Source: Delphinapterus leucas
Taxonomy: Eukaryota; Chordata; Mammalia; Artiodactyla; Monodontidae
Direction of reading: 5' to 3'
Length of the DNA: 64,000 nt
Assembly (NCBI RefSeq): GCF_002288925.2
Contig: NW_022098076.1
Span: 89,512,182-89,576,181, forward strand
Positions 10,561-21,010 of the stretch are shown here, piece after piece. The notes beneath the pieces are model-generated. The model was not told the origin of the DNA, did not search any database, and saw only the letters and a program-made list of their open reading frames with translations. Position numbers and translations under genes: made by a program. Numbering within the stretch: position 1 is the first letter of the stretch; every line of letters starts with the position of its first letter.

Positions 10561-10914
10561 TTAAAATAAATTTATTTATTTATTATTTATTTTTGGCTCG
10601 TTGGGTCTTCGTTGCTGCGTGCGGGCTTTCTCTAGTTGCGGCGAGCGGGGGCTACTCTTCCTCGCGGTGCGTGGGCTTCTCGCTGTCCCGGCTTCTCTTG
10701 TTGCGGAGCACGGGCTCTAGGCGCGCAGGCTTCACTAGTTGTGGCACGTGGGCTCAGTAGTTGTGGTTCGCGGGCTCTAGAGAGCAGGCTCAGCAGTTGT
10801 GGTGCATGGGCTCAGCCGCTCCGCAGCATGTGGGATCTTCCCAGACCAGGGCTCGAACCTGTGTCGCCTGCATCGGCAGGTGGATTCTTAACCACCGCGC
10901 CACCAGGGAAGCCC
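10561..10914 (-). mobile_element. CHR SINE, long form, with TSD
   Basis: The plus strand opens with an A/T-rich tail, then 'ggctcgttgggtcttcgttg', and ends with the antisense head 'caccagggaagccc'. The body contains repeated 'agttgtgg' blocks typical of the long subfamily. It is flanked by 'tggggagagattttt' (about 10547-10561) and 'tggggagtgatttta' (10915-10929), an imperfect target duplication. Plus-strand frames such as 10636-10956 are SINE artefacts. Confidence 0.95.
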
Positions 10915-11049
10915 TGGGGAGTGATTTTAATTAAAATGATTCCAGAAACTTACTAACTGAAATAGGAATGGTGACCTACTGGCGCTGCTGATAAGAGAAA
11001 CGGCACCATTTCCTGGGCACTGCTGCCGATTGCGTCCCAAGAACACAGT

Positions 11050-11215
11050 TAATTAACAGAGTGACTCTGTGAGGGGGCTGCTATTACCCCTATTTTACAG
11101 ACAAGAACACCGGGTCTATGGAGAGAGGCAGTGACTTATTCAAGATGGCACAGCACCAAGAGGCTGAGTGAATACAAAAGAAGTTCTGACTCCAAAACCT
11201 GTGCTCTGTCCACTC
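11050..11215 (-). mobile_element. MIR SINE
   Basis: 'tattacccctattttacaga' and 'ggcagtgacttattcaagat' are the antisense of the MIR core. The copy runs to about 'ctctgtccactctcttattc'. Confidence 0.7.
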
Positions 11216-12059
11216 TCTTATTCTGACAGAATGGAGACCCCATGCCCGCCCCACCCCCTCCACCCTGGCGACACCTCTGAGAATCGCCATCCTCCACTCC
11301 TATCGTCTGGGGGCCTATGAACATGTTTTATAAATGACAAGAGTACACGTGGTAAAAATTACCTCCATTCCTGCGTATTTCCAGACGTCGTACAGTTATG
11401 TCCTCCAGCGGACTGAATTAACTCCTTCTGGGGTCTAGACTTTAACGCTCTCTGCAGCCAGGAGAGTGCACTGGATTCCCAGTTCAGTAAAGGATGTGCT
11501 GGCATCAGTGAGGGGGCGGCCCTGATGCCACCCTACCTGCCCCACGGGTGTGCTGCCAGCTCCACCCTGATGAACAGGTGTGGAGAGCCGACCAAGCGAC
11601 GCAACTACTGGATCCCAGTGACCGATCCAGAGCACGAGGTTGTAATCTCTGCAGATAAATGTTAACAATTCCTTTTACATATTTTACCTTATTCACAGGT
11701 GGATTTGCTCTTCAATTAAAATTTCAGTGCAGTGACTCGTTAGTGGTACAATCTCAGACCCAGTAGCATCCATGAGGTGAGCTGGGTTCGGTCAGGAAGG
11801 GATCTCTGTTCAGATGGTTCGACTCTAGATTAACGTCTCTACCATTCAGACACGGCCTGAGTACCGGCTGTCCACACGCCCGTGGTAGCAGGACCAGGTC
11901 ACAGCTGAGTGAGGAATCAGCTCCGTGAGTCTGAAGAATTTCGGCTGACCTGAGCTGCAAGGCAGAGGGGTCAGACCAGGTTCCAGAATCAGAACTAGGC
12001 AAAGGGAGAACTGAGACGTCGGGTCAGCTTACATCCTAGAGCCCACAAAGAAGGATGAC
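11216..12059. other. Unassigned DNA
   Basis: No repeat or gene is recognised. Only short chance frames are present. Confidence 0.35.
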
Positions 12060-12545
12060 GATGATCTGTGTATGTGTGGTGTGTTTTGTATATATTGTGT
12101 GTTTTGTATATATTTGTGTGTGTGCTGTGGATACTGTGTGTGTGTTGTGTTGTGTATATATTATGGGTGTATGTGTTGTGTGTATATGTGTTGTGTATAT
12201 GTTGTGGGTGTGTGTTGTGTGTATATGAGTGTTGTGTATGTATTGTGTGTGTGTTGTGTGTGTATATGTGTCATGTGTGTGCTGTGGATACTATGTGTGT
12301 GTTGTGTTGTGTATATACTGTGGGTGTATGTGTTGTGTGTATATGTTGTGGGTGTGTGTTGTGTTGTGTATATGACTGTTGTGTATGTGTTGTGTGTGTA
12401 CTGTGTGTTGTGTGTGTGCATATGCATGTTGCATATGTACTGCGGGTGTGTGTATATGTGTATACATTGTGTATACATTGTGGGCATCTACTGTGTGTGT
12501 TGTGGGTGTGTGTGCACGCACACATGTGTGTCTACTTGTGTGAGG
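12060..12545. repeat. TG-rich repeat with 157-bp higher-order period
   Basis: Nearly 500 bases are made of TGTG, TATA and GTTGTG words, with almost no C on the plus strand. A marker phrase 'gctgtggatact' occurs at 12124 and again at 12281, 157 bases apart. The words after each copy agree closely over about 130 bases with small indels, so a long block has been duplicated. Open frames on both strands (up to 212 codons on the plus strand) are Cys/Val/Tyr- or Thr/His-rich translations of the repeat, not genes. Confidence 0.85.
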
Positions 12546-13689
12546 AGGGCACAGACGCAGATTCGGCAAACTGAGCTCAAGGTCAGGAGGACAGGCAGTC
12601 TGGTGAGGTGGGATGTGATCTGTGTCCGGCCAGGCGGTCCTGGAAGGACTCGGGAAGAAGATCCAGGTAAACAGCTGAGCTCAGAAGACTGGCCACACCT
12701 GTCCAGGTGAGGGCCATGATGGACGGGCTCATGGGATAACTGAGAAGTGCACAGTTACTTCAAGATTAACATAGAAATAACCCCAAATTGAGGCTGGCCA
12801 GGAGGAAACTAAAAGACCAGGGAAGGAGACATGAAGTCAAACTTTCTGTCTCTTTCCCAGTGAGGATTAGAGTAAAATACAATTACCTGCAATATCATAT
12901 ATCTTATGTGGTCTCCCTGGATCTGAGCTATAATTTCCCCCCTGAAACCTTCTATGCCTTACGCATCTGGCATATCCATTTATCTCTGAGTAACTATTTA
13001 CATTTGCATCTGCTCAGTTCTACGTAGTTTCTCCTTCTTTTTCCTTGACATCTTAAGCTCTTTGCCTCTCCACTGACAACCACACACACAAAAGGAATGC
13101 CTGACTTTGCACCCTCATCTGGCTTTCTTATGAATTCTGCTCTCCCGGTTCTTACTAAAACTGGGTTTCATCAGAATTAGAGGAAGAAACATGCATATTT
13201 TTCATATAAATAATGCAAAGGACAGTGGCTAATGGCTGCTTTATGGAGCCCATTTCTTTTCCTGTTTCATTTAAAACCTCTAGCTTCTGATCACAGTGGT
13301 CACTTCGCCTAGAAGTCCACTTCAGAAACCCTGGAATCTCAGAAAAAAAGGGGAGAGGATCAAAGGAGACAAGACAGAGGCCAGAATAGAAGCTGCAGGG
13401 GCGGAGGCTGTGCATCTCATGGGGCACCCGCCTCCACCAGGAATGAGACCAGCTGGGGGCCAGATCCTGGTCACCAGTGAGGAACGCGCTGAGGCTCTAC
13501 ATGGTGAGCTTCTTATGACCTTGGCCACGTCCTTGGCCAAGTCTATATGACTTTCTCTGTGGAGGTGACTAGAAATGCAAAGGAGCCTGGGAGCCTTGAA
13601 AGCCTCTGGGGCTTTGATTACTTGAGGGAAAGATGGCCTTGGGCGAGATCTCTAGCTTCTGAAATGCTGAGCAGAGGGTCATTAAGGCA
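12546..13689. other. Unassigned DNA
   Basis: Low-copy-looking DNA with no family or gene recognised. It is the second-longest unassigned stretch in the left third and would be worth an alignment for conservation. Confidence 0.35.
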
Positions 13690-13870
13690 GATCCTGTCTG
13701 GTGGTGTAGTGCAAATGTTGGCTTGATTTTGAATCGTGACTCTGCCACTTATGAGCACTGTGGCCTTGGACAAGTCATGTGGCCTTTCTGCACCTTTGCC
13801 TTCACATCTGTAAAATGGGTTGATGGCACTCCTCTCAGAGGCTAATACTGAGACAAAGGGGACCCTGAGT
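13690..13870 (+). mobile_element. MIR SINE
   Basis: 'gtgactctgccacttatgag', 'ggccttggacaagtcatgtg' and 'cacatctgtaaaatgggttg' are the MIR consensus in the right order on the plus strand. Confidence 0.85.
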
Positions 13871-14479
13871 TATAACAGCATCCAGAATGATATGGCCAGC
13901 ACAGGGTCCATACCCAGGAGCATGGGGGTCCCTCCTTCTTGGAGACAGTGCCAGCTCTCGAGGGATGCTGTCATGCACAGTTTGGATATAAGAGGAGGAG
14001 AAGACGTTAAGTCTCCCTTAGGACTGATCTCATTTCTTTTTTGTTCCACAAACTTCACTCATTTTGCTCTTGTGACTCTCCTTGTGGTCCCCTGAACCAG
14101 AACCCACAAGTCAGAAGCTTAGAGAAGTCTGGTAATGAGGCTTTATGAATCTTGTTGCCAACTCTGCCCTGATAGATAAATACATGTAAGTGACTCCGAG
14201 ACCCAAGGAGATCACAGCCCAGAGCCCGAGGCTCTCGGTCCTTTGGGAGTCCCCTTTTAAACCCACCACTCCCTGTCGCCCTTACTGTCCCGTCTGTACC
14301 CTTTCTCTCCAGGACCAGCCCTTCCCTGGCAGCGGGCACCATTCCTGGCACTGGCTGTGGGGACTGCACCCTCCGTGATGTGTAGCACTGCAGTGCACGG
14401 GGCCTTCCCTGCCCTGTGTGGCAGGATTCTGATGCCCGACATCTCTCAGCTCTTCATTTGCAGCAACTTCCTAGCTCTT
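13871..14479. other. Unassigned DNA
   Basis: No repeat or gene is recognised. Frames of 90-104 codons on both strands have no supporting features. Confidence 0.35.
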
Positions 14480-14830
14480 CTCCCTGTTTCCACACTTGCC
14501 TCCCTCAGTACAATCTCCTCACTCAGCCAGGTAACCATCCCTGACACTCACGTCTGCCTCAAATCCCACAGGGATTGGCTGATGCTTGCAGGACAACTAA
14601 GGCCACTCTTGGCAGGTGGACATCCGAGTCCCAGATGACCACTCCCAGTGCTTCCAACGCTGCTTCCGAAACCATCCCAAATGGGCAGCAGCGCCCACCG
14701 TGCTCTTCTCGTGGCCCTTCTCTGATTTTGCCTCTTCTTGAATTTCTAATCACCCGTTTCTGTCTGGAAAGCTCCTTTCATCCCTCAAAACGCAGCTTAA
14801 CGATCTCTTTCTTTGAAAAACAATTCTATA
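14480..14830 (+). mobile_element. Possible L2 fragment
   Basis: The 3' part, 'tgtctggaaagctcctttca' then 'cctcaaaacgcagcttaacg', resembles the L2 3' region in sense. The 5' part is too diverged to assign securely. Confidence 0.35.
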
Positions 14831-14874
14831 ATCTGCAAGGCAAGTTTCTGCAGCCATCTCAGCAGCTAGGATAA

Positions 14875-15100
14875 ATATCTACTGAGAACTTTCTATGTGT
14901 TCAGTTCCTCCAGACCCTGGGGATACAAAGGTGAGTAAGAAATTCTGTTCACCAAAATCTTTCCAAAGTGGGGAGAGATAGAAAGTTAACAGCCAAACAA
15001 AATGCTTGGTGATCAGAGATAGAAAAATTAGAAGTGATATAAACATGAAAGTTACCATTTGCGGCATGCCGGGCAGTATTGTTGTTGCTTTCCAAAGATA
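14875..15100 (-). mobile_element. L2 fragment
   Basis: 'ctactgagaactttctatgt', 'accctggggatacaaaggtg' and 'gatagaaagttaacagccaa' follow the antisense L2 3' region. Confidence 0.5.
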
Positions 15101-15164
15101 AGCTCATGTACATTTCACACGCTATATAAAAATTCATTGAAGTAGATGATAGGCATAAATATTA

Positions 15165-15330
15165 AAGTTAGAACTATAAAATTTTTAGAAGAAACTATTG
15201 GAGAAAATATTTGTGATCATGGTCTAGACAGTGATTTTTCAGGGCACAAAAACCCAAACCATGAAAGGAAAAAAAAAAAATGATAACATGGCTTTCATCA
15301 AAATGAAAAACTTGCTTTTCATTTTAAAAA
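15165..15330 (+). mobile_element. L1 ORF2 fragment, sense
   Basis: 'gaactataaaatttttagaa', 'gaaactattggagaaaatat' and 'ggctttcatcaaaatgaaaa' match the sense strand of L1 ORF2 between the reverse transcriptase and the C-terminal region. The reading frame is broken. The next segment (15335-15450) is L1 on the opposite strand, so two insertions or a rearranged one are present. Confidence 0.6.
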
Positions 15331-15334
15331 CTTA

Positions 15335-15450
15335 TTTTTCCAGCTCTTTTAAGATATAATTGACATAACACATTGTGTAAGTTTAAGGTGTACAATTTGG
15401 TGAATGTATATATTACAAAATGATCACCACAATAAAAGTTAGTTAACAGA
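15335..15450 (-). mobile_element. L1 3' UTR fragment
   Basis: 'agatataattgacataacac', 'attgtgtaagtttaaggtgt' and 'aaatgatcaccacaataaaa' are the antisense of the old L1 3' UTR. The same words recur in the L1 copies at 44.9 and 47.2 kb. Confidence 0.7.
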
Positions 15451-15471
15451 TCCTTAAAAAACAAAAAAAGA

Positions 15472-15677
15472 GGGCTTCCCTGGTGGCGCAGTGGTTGAGA
15501 GTCTGTCTGCCGATGCAGGGGACACGGGTTCGTACCCCGGTCCGGGAAGATCCCACATGCCGCGGAGCGTGAGCCATGGCCGCTGAGCCTGTGCATCCGG
15601 AGCCTGTGCTCCGCAACAGGAGAGCCCACAACAGTGAGAGGCCCGTGTACCGCAAAAAAAAAGAAAAGAAAAGAAAT
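15472..15677 (+). mobile_element. CHR SINE, short form
   Basis: The head is 'gggcttccctggtggcgcag', B box 'cacgggttcgtaccccgg', and the end 'gaggcccgtgtaccgc' is followed by an A/G-rich tail. Compared with the 19.7-kb copy it lacks about ten bases ('ggctgggccc') after 'gccgcggagc'. Flanks are A-rich and no clean target duplication is visible. It sits just 3' of an old L1 fragment. Confidence 0.95.
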
Positions 15678-15689
15678 AGAGACAACTAA

Positions 15690-15805
15690 CATTTCTGATT
15701 TTATAGATGGGAACACTGAGGCCCAGAGATGTTAAGAGACTTGCCTATGGTCACACAGCTAGTACATTATAAAGTCAAGATTCGAGAACAAGTGTTCTCA
15801 GCCAT
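15690..15805 (-). mobile_element. MIR SINE fragment
   Basis: 'tttatagatgggaacactga', 'ggcccagagatgttaagaga' and 'ggtcacacagctagtacatt' are the antisense MIR core, one of the clearest MIR matches in the window. Confidence 0.8.
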
Positions 15806-16299
15806 TACGTCGTCCTCCCTCTTGCTGGCTCTCACCACTTCACAGTCATCCAGTGCAAATGGCAGTGTCACACAGCCACAATCCAAGGGTCGGGGGGAAC
15901 GGTCACAGGTCACTATCAGCCAAGATCCAGCTGCACAGCCACATTCCCACGGTGGTCCTAGCCTCCCACAATCCTGATGAAGACATGCACACTTGGAGTC
16001 ATGTGCAAAGTTATAGAGAATGCAGTAGCAGCTCAATCACACAGGAACCCCTCTGCTGCTAGCTCCCAGGGGCCTGAAGCCCCTGCCCTGGGGGCTCCAT
16101 GAAGCCCACTATCTAAGATAGTTTAACAAAGATCTGGAAATGGGTAAACTTTATCCACTATCCAGATGCAGATATGGAGATGAGTATGTGCCCATTTCAG
16201 ACACCCTGGAAGTAATTCAGTGCCCAAGGGACACTGAGTCCAGTGGGCTTGGGGGTTGGTGGGTGCATGGTGGGGGGTTGGGGGTGGAACACAGCGGAG
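15806..16299. other. Unassigned DNA with G-rich patch
   Basis: No repeat or gene is recognised. Near 16252-16286 there are several G runs (including 'ggtggggggttgggggtgg'), a possible G-quadruplex former. Confidence 0.35.
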
Positions 16300-16445
16300 A
16301 AACAGCAGAATAAGAAGGAAGCCGATTGTGGAGGACCTTAGCCCAGACTGAAGATTTGTCCTGAGGACAAAGGGGAGCTAATGGAATACTTACGGTAAGG
16401 TAGGTAAGGTGCCCCTCCCCTGGCTGAGAGCACTGGAGGTAGGCT
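16300..16445 (-). mobile_element. L2 fragment (left part)
   Basis: 'tttgtcctgaggacaaaggg' followed by 'gagctaatggaatacttacg' resembles antisense L2. The same element seems to resume at about 16766, on the other side of the MITE. Confidence 0.4.
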
Positions 16446-16765
16446 TGTCAGATTTAGCAAATAAAAATACACGATACCCGGTTACCTTCGAATTTTATAC
16501 GAACAGTGAATCATTTTTATAAGTATGTGCCATATGATATTTGGGATGTACTTTTACTAAAAAATTGCTGTATATCAGATTGCATAGATATTTGGCAAAT
16601 AATTTTTTAGTATAAGTATGTCCCATGCAATCATACATACAATAAATATTTTTTAGTGTAAGTATGTCCCAAATAGCACACTGGACTTACTTATACTAAA
16701 AATATATTCACCATGGTTGATATAAAAGTCAGATGTAACTGGGTGTCTTATGTCTTTTCTGTCAA
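16446..16765. mobile_element. Palindromic hAT-like MITE (MER53-like), enlarged
   Basis: The left end 'gtcagatttagcaaataaaa' with 'gatacccggttac' mirrors the right end 'gtcagatgtaactgggtgtc' on the opposite strand. The core words 'taagtatgt' and its inverse 'acttatacta' recur (about 16521, 16612, 16660 and 16693). The family I recall is a ~190-bp palindromic DNA transposon remnant. This copy is about 320 bp, with an internal part repeated. It has no coding capacity. Confidence 0.55.
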
Positions 16766-16945
16766 ACATGACTGGAGGAGACTAGGTTTGGGAAGGAAGG
16801 TCAGGAGTCTGAGTTCAGGGACATGATGGGTTTGAGATGCTGGGGGCCATCCTCGTAGAGATGAAGGGTGGCCAGTCAAATGAGTGAGGGCCAGGGGCTC
16901 AGCCTGGGACAGAGATAAAACTGTGAGATTCATCAGAGTATAAAG
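16766..16945 (-). mobile_element. L2 fragment (right part)
   Basis: 'gacatgatgggtttgagatg', 'ccaggggctcagcctgggac' and 'gtgagattcatcagagtata' match the order of antisense L2. It is probably the continuation of the copy interrupted by the MITE. Confidence 0.45.
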
Positions 16946-17086
16946 AGTAGAAGAAGCCTGCTATAGATCTATATTCTGCCTGATGGAAAAGCCAAAACCT
17001 AGAGGCAACGCATGAATACTCACTACCCCACGAGCCGCTCGAGAAAATACTGACGCTGCCAGGATTACAACTTTTTTAGGGTTATT

Positions 17087-17305
17087 TTTTTTTTAAAAAA
17101 AAAATTTATTGAAGTATAATTGATTTACAATGCTGTGTTAGTTTCAGATGTACAGCAAAGTGAATCAGTTAGCCACTCTTATATAGATTCTTTTCCCATA
17201 TAGATCATTACAGAGTATCGAGTAGAGTTCCCTGTGTAAAGTGGTACAAATGAACTTATTTACAAAACAGAAACAGAGTCACAGATGTAGAAAACAAACT
17301 TATGG
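17087..17305 (-). mobile_element. L1 with 5' inversion (twin priming) and 11-bp TSD
   Basis: 17087-17238 reads as antisense L1 3' end ('attgaagtataattgattta', then 'tgtacagcaaagtgaatcag'). 17239-17305 then reads as sense L1 from further upstream ('gtacaaatgaacttatttac', 'cacagatgtagaaaacaaac'). This head-to-head arrangement is the signature of twin-primed reverse transcription. 'ttagggttatt' flanks the whole unit perfectly at 17076-17086 and 17306-17316, so it is one insertion event. Confidence 0.9.
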
Positions 17306-17316
17306 TTAGGGTTATT

Positions 17317-18611
17317 CTTAATAGTGAGAAAGTGGAGTGAAGGTGAGGTCGTTGGAATTTGAAGAGGTCTAGTGTGTTACAGGGTGTCTACATGGACACA
17401 CAGTGACCTTTATACTTATATGCCACTTTATTATTTATAACATGTTTAACAGAGAGTTTGTCAGTGTTTCCACCAATGCTGTAAAGTATTTATTTCAGTT
17501 TCATAAAGGATGAAATTAATTCACAGAGAGATTTTGTATTATAATTTAGGCCGTTGTAAGAAAGCCAAGGAGTGACAGCGTTGGAGGGACAAACCCAGCT
17601 GTATGACTCCATGCAATCCTCCCCATATAGACCCTTCTGTACAATACAGTAATTCTGCAATGTTTTAGGGAAAAAATATCTGGAACAATAATATGCATTC
17701 ACTTTGCCCCCAAATGCCATCCCATCTTACATTGACTCCTTAAAACGGCTAAGGTGTCATCTTCTTATAATCCACACAGTCTTACTTGAACAAGGACCAA
17801 AGAAACCCTGGCTGCATCCATCCATCACTTGGCCATCTCATGACAAATGTAGAGCTCCGTATGTCTGCTGTGGTACAGTCACCAGCACTGACTGACCATG
17901 AAGTTGGGTCGATAATTGAATTCCCAGTGTCACAGCCTGTTTCCAGCAGTAACTTAGAAAAAGACTTGTCATATCAAAGAAAATCTTTGTCTGCATAAGG
18001 ACAGTCGGGTTTTGAAGCCTTTTGAGAGCAACCCAAACGACTCAAAGAGAATTCTCTGCCTTAAATAGATAACAACCTCACTCACCTTCTTTATTGGTTG
18101 CGTTTGCAGCAAACATAAATAATAATTCATACATATTTTTTCTAATCAGTAATTTTCTGACAAAATGTTTCTGAGCAAACCATGGCCTGAAATACTGGTG
18201 TTCTCTTAAAAGTGAAGAAAACTCCCTTGTGCGCTTCTAGATGGCATCTGATATACCTGTAAGAGTTTGAGCTTTTAAGGAAAGAATGGGATTTGAAGAA
18301 GGAGCTGGTGATGTTTATCTCTAAAAAGAGAAGGCTTGTATGCATGCCTCAGGCATGGGGGTAAAATGAGGGTGGGAGGTGTAGGGAGTGACGGTCATGA
18401 TTACCTGTAGACACTGGAAGAGCTGCCATGCAGGAGGACGTAGACTTACTCTCCATAGAGACAGGCTGTGAATGATAGGAAGGCAGATTTGGGTTAAATG
18501 TAGAAAAGAATATTCCAGCAATTATTGGTATTTTAAAAAATGGAAAGAATCACTTTATAAAGCACAGAGTCTCCTGTTCCTAGAAGAGTTTGAGCTGACA
18601 CTAGATGTCTG
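17317..18611. other. Unassigned DNA
   Basis: About 1.3 kb without a recognised repeat or gene. Only short frames are present. Confidence 0.35.
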
Positions 18612-19120
18612 TGTGGTTATCTACTGCAGTGTGACAAATTATCCCCAAACTTAGTGGCTTAAACAACGACCATTTTATTGATTTGCTCAGGATTCTGTAA
18701 TCTGAGCAGGGCTAGGTACGGACAGTTCATGGGGCATCATTTGGGTGGCTCAAAGGATCCACTCTGAAGGTGGCCTCACTGAGGGCTGGCAGGTTGGTCC
18801 TGGTCGTCAGCTAGAAGCACAGCTGGGGCTGTTGGCTGGAGGCCTCAGTTCTCCTCCATGTGGCTGCTACACATGGCTAGGCTGGCTTCTCCCAAAATGG
18901 TGGTCACAGGGTAGTCAGACTTCTTACATCGTGGCTGCCTTCACCTAGACGAAAGAGAAGTTAAGGTTTAAGTCTAGAACCGGCATAGTGTCACTTCCTC
19001 CACCTTCTACTGGTTGAAACAAGTCACTGGGCCAGAGCAAATTCAAGGGGAGGAAACCCATAAGCATGTACACACACTAACTTTATTGGAGGCACCAAAT
19101 TTGTGTTCTATCACAATCTA
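18612..19120 (-). mobile_element. Old MaLR (MLT1-like) LTR
   Basis: 'ctgcagtgtgacaaattatc', 'ccaaacttagtggcttaaac' and 'tttgctcaggattctgtaat' start it, and 'ccatgtggctgctacacatg', 'gcatagtgtcacttcctcca' and 'gagcaaattcaaggggagga' follow. It is the same family and orientation as the copy at 9.3 kb. There is no internal retroviral sequence. Confidence 0.65.
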
Positions 19121-19569
19121 GCCCCACTAGCTTCATTGTAGAGAAGATTCATTTTCTGGGTAGGATGCTGTGGCCTACCACTGATTCTTCTTTAAATTCT
19201 AGAATTCTCTGGTTCAGTTTATTTTCAATTTATGGTTTCCTGGTACAATAACAGGCACACAATGACCATTAACGTGGGACTTACTGATTGATTGATTCCA
19301 CACAACTTATCAATATATTTTCCAGCTGAGGCAGAGCCTGGGTCAGCATTTCACGGGAACACAGCTCTCTGTAAGACTCATGCCTTCTCAAACCAGTCGA
19401 TGATTATTCTTCACTCTGCAGCTACCAGCTTGGTCCCAAGTAATTCATTTTATAAATGCTGTTACCAGACAGAAGCACATATTATTCTAGTTTGCAAAAT
19501 CCATGCTGCAACAAAAGGAACAGTAGAGGGTTGTATGCTATAACTTACCTATATATTTATTTTGCCACC
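19121..19569. other. Unassigned DNA
   Basis: No repeat or gene is recognised in this stretch between the LTR and the L1. Confidence 0.35.
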
Positions 19570-20290
19570 TGAGTTGTTTTTTTAAATGTAAAGTTTCTCT
19601 TTATCATAAATGTAATACACACTCACTGTAGCAAATGTGTATAGAAAAGAAACATACAAAAAAGAAAAACAGGGCTTCCCTGGTGGCGCAGTGGTTGAGA
19701 GTCCGCCTGCCAATGCAGGGGACACGGGTTCATGCCCCAGTCCAGGAAGATCCCACATGCCGCGGAGCGGCTGGGCCCGTGAGCCATGGCCGCTGAGCCT
19801 GTGCGTCTGGAGCCTGTGCTCTGCAATGGGAGAGGCCACAACAGTGAGAGGCCCGTGTACAGCAAAAAAAAAAAAAAAAGAAAAGAAAAACAATCACTTA
19901 CAATGACCCATAGCTAACTAACTACTCCAGCCTTTTATTATATATTTTAATATAAATTAAGCAAAGTTATATTATTCATTTTGTTTCACCTTAACTTATT
20001 TTCTATGATGCTAAAAATTTTTATGAGATCAAAATCATACATTTTATGTTACAATAATATTCAGTAATATTATTAAAATCTTTATGAATGTTTTAAATTT
20101 CTATATGTAATTCTGCCATATGGGTGTACCATAATTTGCTGAATTATTATGCTAATCTTGGACTTCATTTACAATTTTTTTAACTTTAAATACCATATTA
20201 GTATAAATATTTTTTCTTCATAAAGGCTTTTTAAATTTAGAAATAGATTCTTATATATGTTCTTAAAATATACTTCAAAGAGATGCTTTA
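19570..20290 (-). mobile_element. Ancient L1 3' region, split by a CHR SINE
   Basis: On both sides of the SINE the plus strand reads as diverged antisense L1: 'gtaatacacactcactgtag' at left, and 'ccatatgggtgtaccataat' followed by 'ttgctgaattattatgctaa' at right. This is the L1 equivalent of the 'map to flank' segment downstream of ORF2. It is very AT-rich and decayed. Confidence 0.5.
19672..19890 (+). mobile_element. CHR SINE, short form
   Basis: This is a complete short-form copy: head 'gggcttccctggtggcgcag', B box 'cacgggttcatgccccag', the 'ggctgggcccgtgagccatg' block, the end 'gaggcccgtgtacagc' and a long A tail. 'aaaagaaaaaca' occurs before the head (about 19660-19671) and after the tail (about 19880-19891), a likely target duplication. 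It is inserted in an ancient L1. Confidence 0.95.
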
Positions 20291-20299
20291 ACATTTACT

Positions 20300-20420
20300 C
20301 ATTTCATTCCACAAGTATTTATTGAGCACCTATTATGTTTCAGACACATTGCTAGCTACTGAAAAAACTTGTGTGTTTATTGTGTGCGGAATATTTGCCA
20401 GATACAATGCTAAGCGTGTC
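20300..20420 (-). mobile_element. L2 3' end fragment
   Basis: 'tccacaagtatttattgagc' followed by 'acctattatgtttcagacac' is the classic antisense L2 terminus. Confidence 0.6.
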
Positions 20421-20880
20421 TATATTAGTTTGCTAAGGCTGCCATGACAAATTACTACAAATAGGGTGGCTTAAACAACAGAAATTATTCTCTCACAGTT
20501 CTGAAGGCTAGAGTCTGAGATCAATGTGTCAGCAGGGCTGTTCTCATTCCAAAAGATCTAGGGAAGAATCTTCCTTGTCTCTTCCTAGCTTCTGATGGCT
20601 GTCAGCAATCCTTGGCATTCCCTGGCCTTGAACCTGTGGAATAGTGACTCTCATCACTCCAATCTCTGTCTCCGTTGTCACATGATCTTCTTCTCCCTGT
20701 GTGTGTCCAAATTTCCCTCTTCTTATAAGGATACCAGTCAATGAGTTAGGACCCACCCTAATCCAGTGTGACCTCATCTGAACTTGAATGCACCTGCAAA
20801 GACTTTGTTTCCAGATAAGGTCACATTCACAGATTCCAGGTAGACGTGGATTTCTGGAGGATGTTATTCAATGCAGTACA
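20421..20880 (-). mobile_element. MLT1 (MaLR) solo LTR
   Basis: A near full-length antisense LTR: 'tatattagtttgctaaggct', 'gggtggcttaaacaacagaa', 'cagcttctgatggctgtcag'-type phrase, 'cttcttataaggataccagt' and 'gataaggtcacattcacaga' in order, ending 'tgcagtaca'. No gag or pol is attached. Confidence 0.85.
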
Positions 20881-20884
20881 GTGT

Positions 20885-21010
20885 TCCATGAATAATGGTT
20901 TCTGATTCTCACAATTGCCCCTTTGGATAAGTATGTCAAACATTCTGAAGTCAGTTATCTTTTCAAGGGTCGTTCAGAGAGGAAGCTGTGGATTTTAGGC
21001 ATTCAAAACT
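20885..21010 (-). mobile_element. MIR-like fragment
   Basis: 'tgattctcacaattgcccct', 'ttggataagtatgtcaaaca' and 'cgttcagagaggaagctgtg' resemble the antisense MIR core. Diverged. Confidence 0.4.

Noticed and set aside
12072..12710. 212-codon plus-strand frame rich in Cys, Val and Tyr, and matching His/Thr-rich minus frames
   Set aside because: They are translations of a TG/CA low-complexity tract. All frames stay open because the repeat lacks stops, and no domain is present.
15472..15677. tRNA-Glu gene inside SINE heads
   Set aside because: The A/B-box-like sequence belongs to a tRNA-derived SINE. The tRNA fold and anticodon region are not preserved as a gene.
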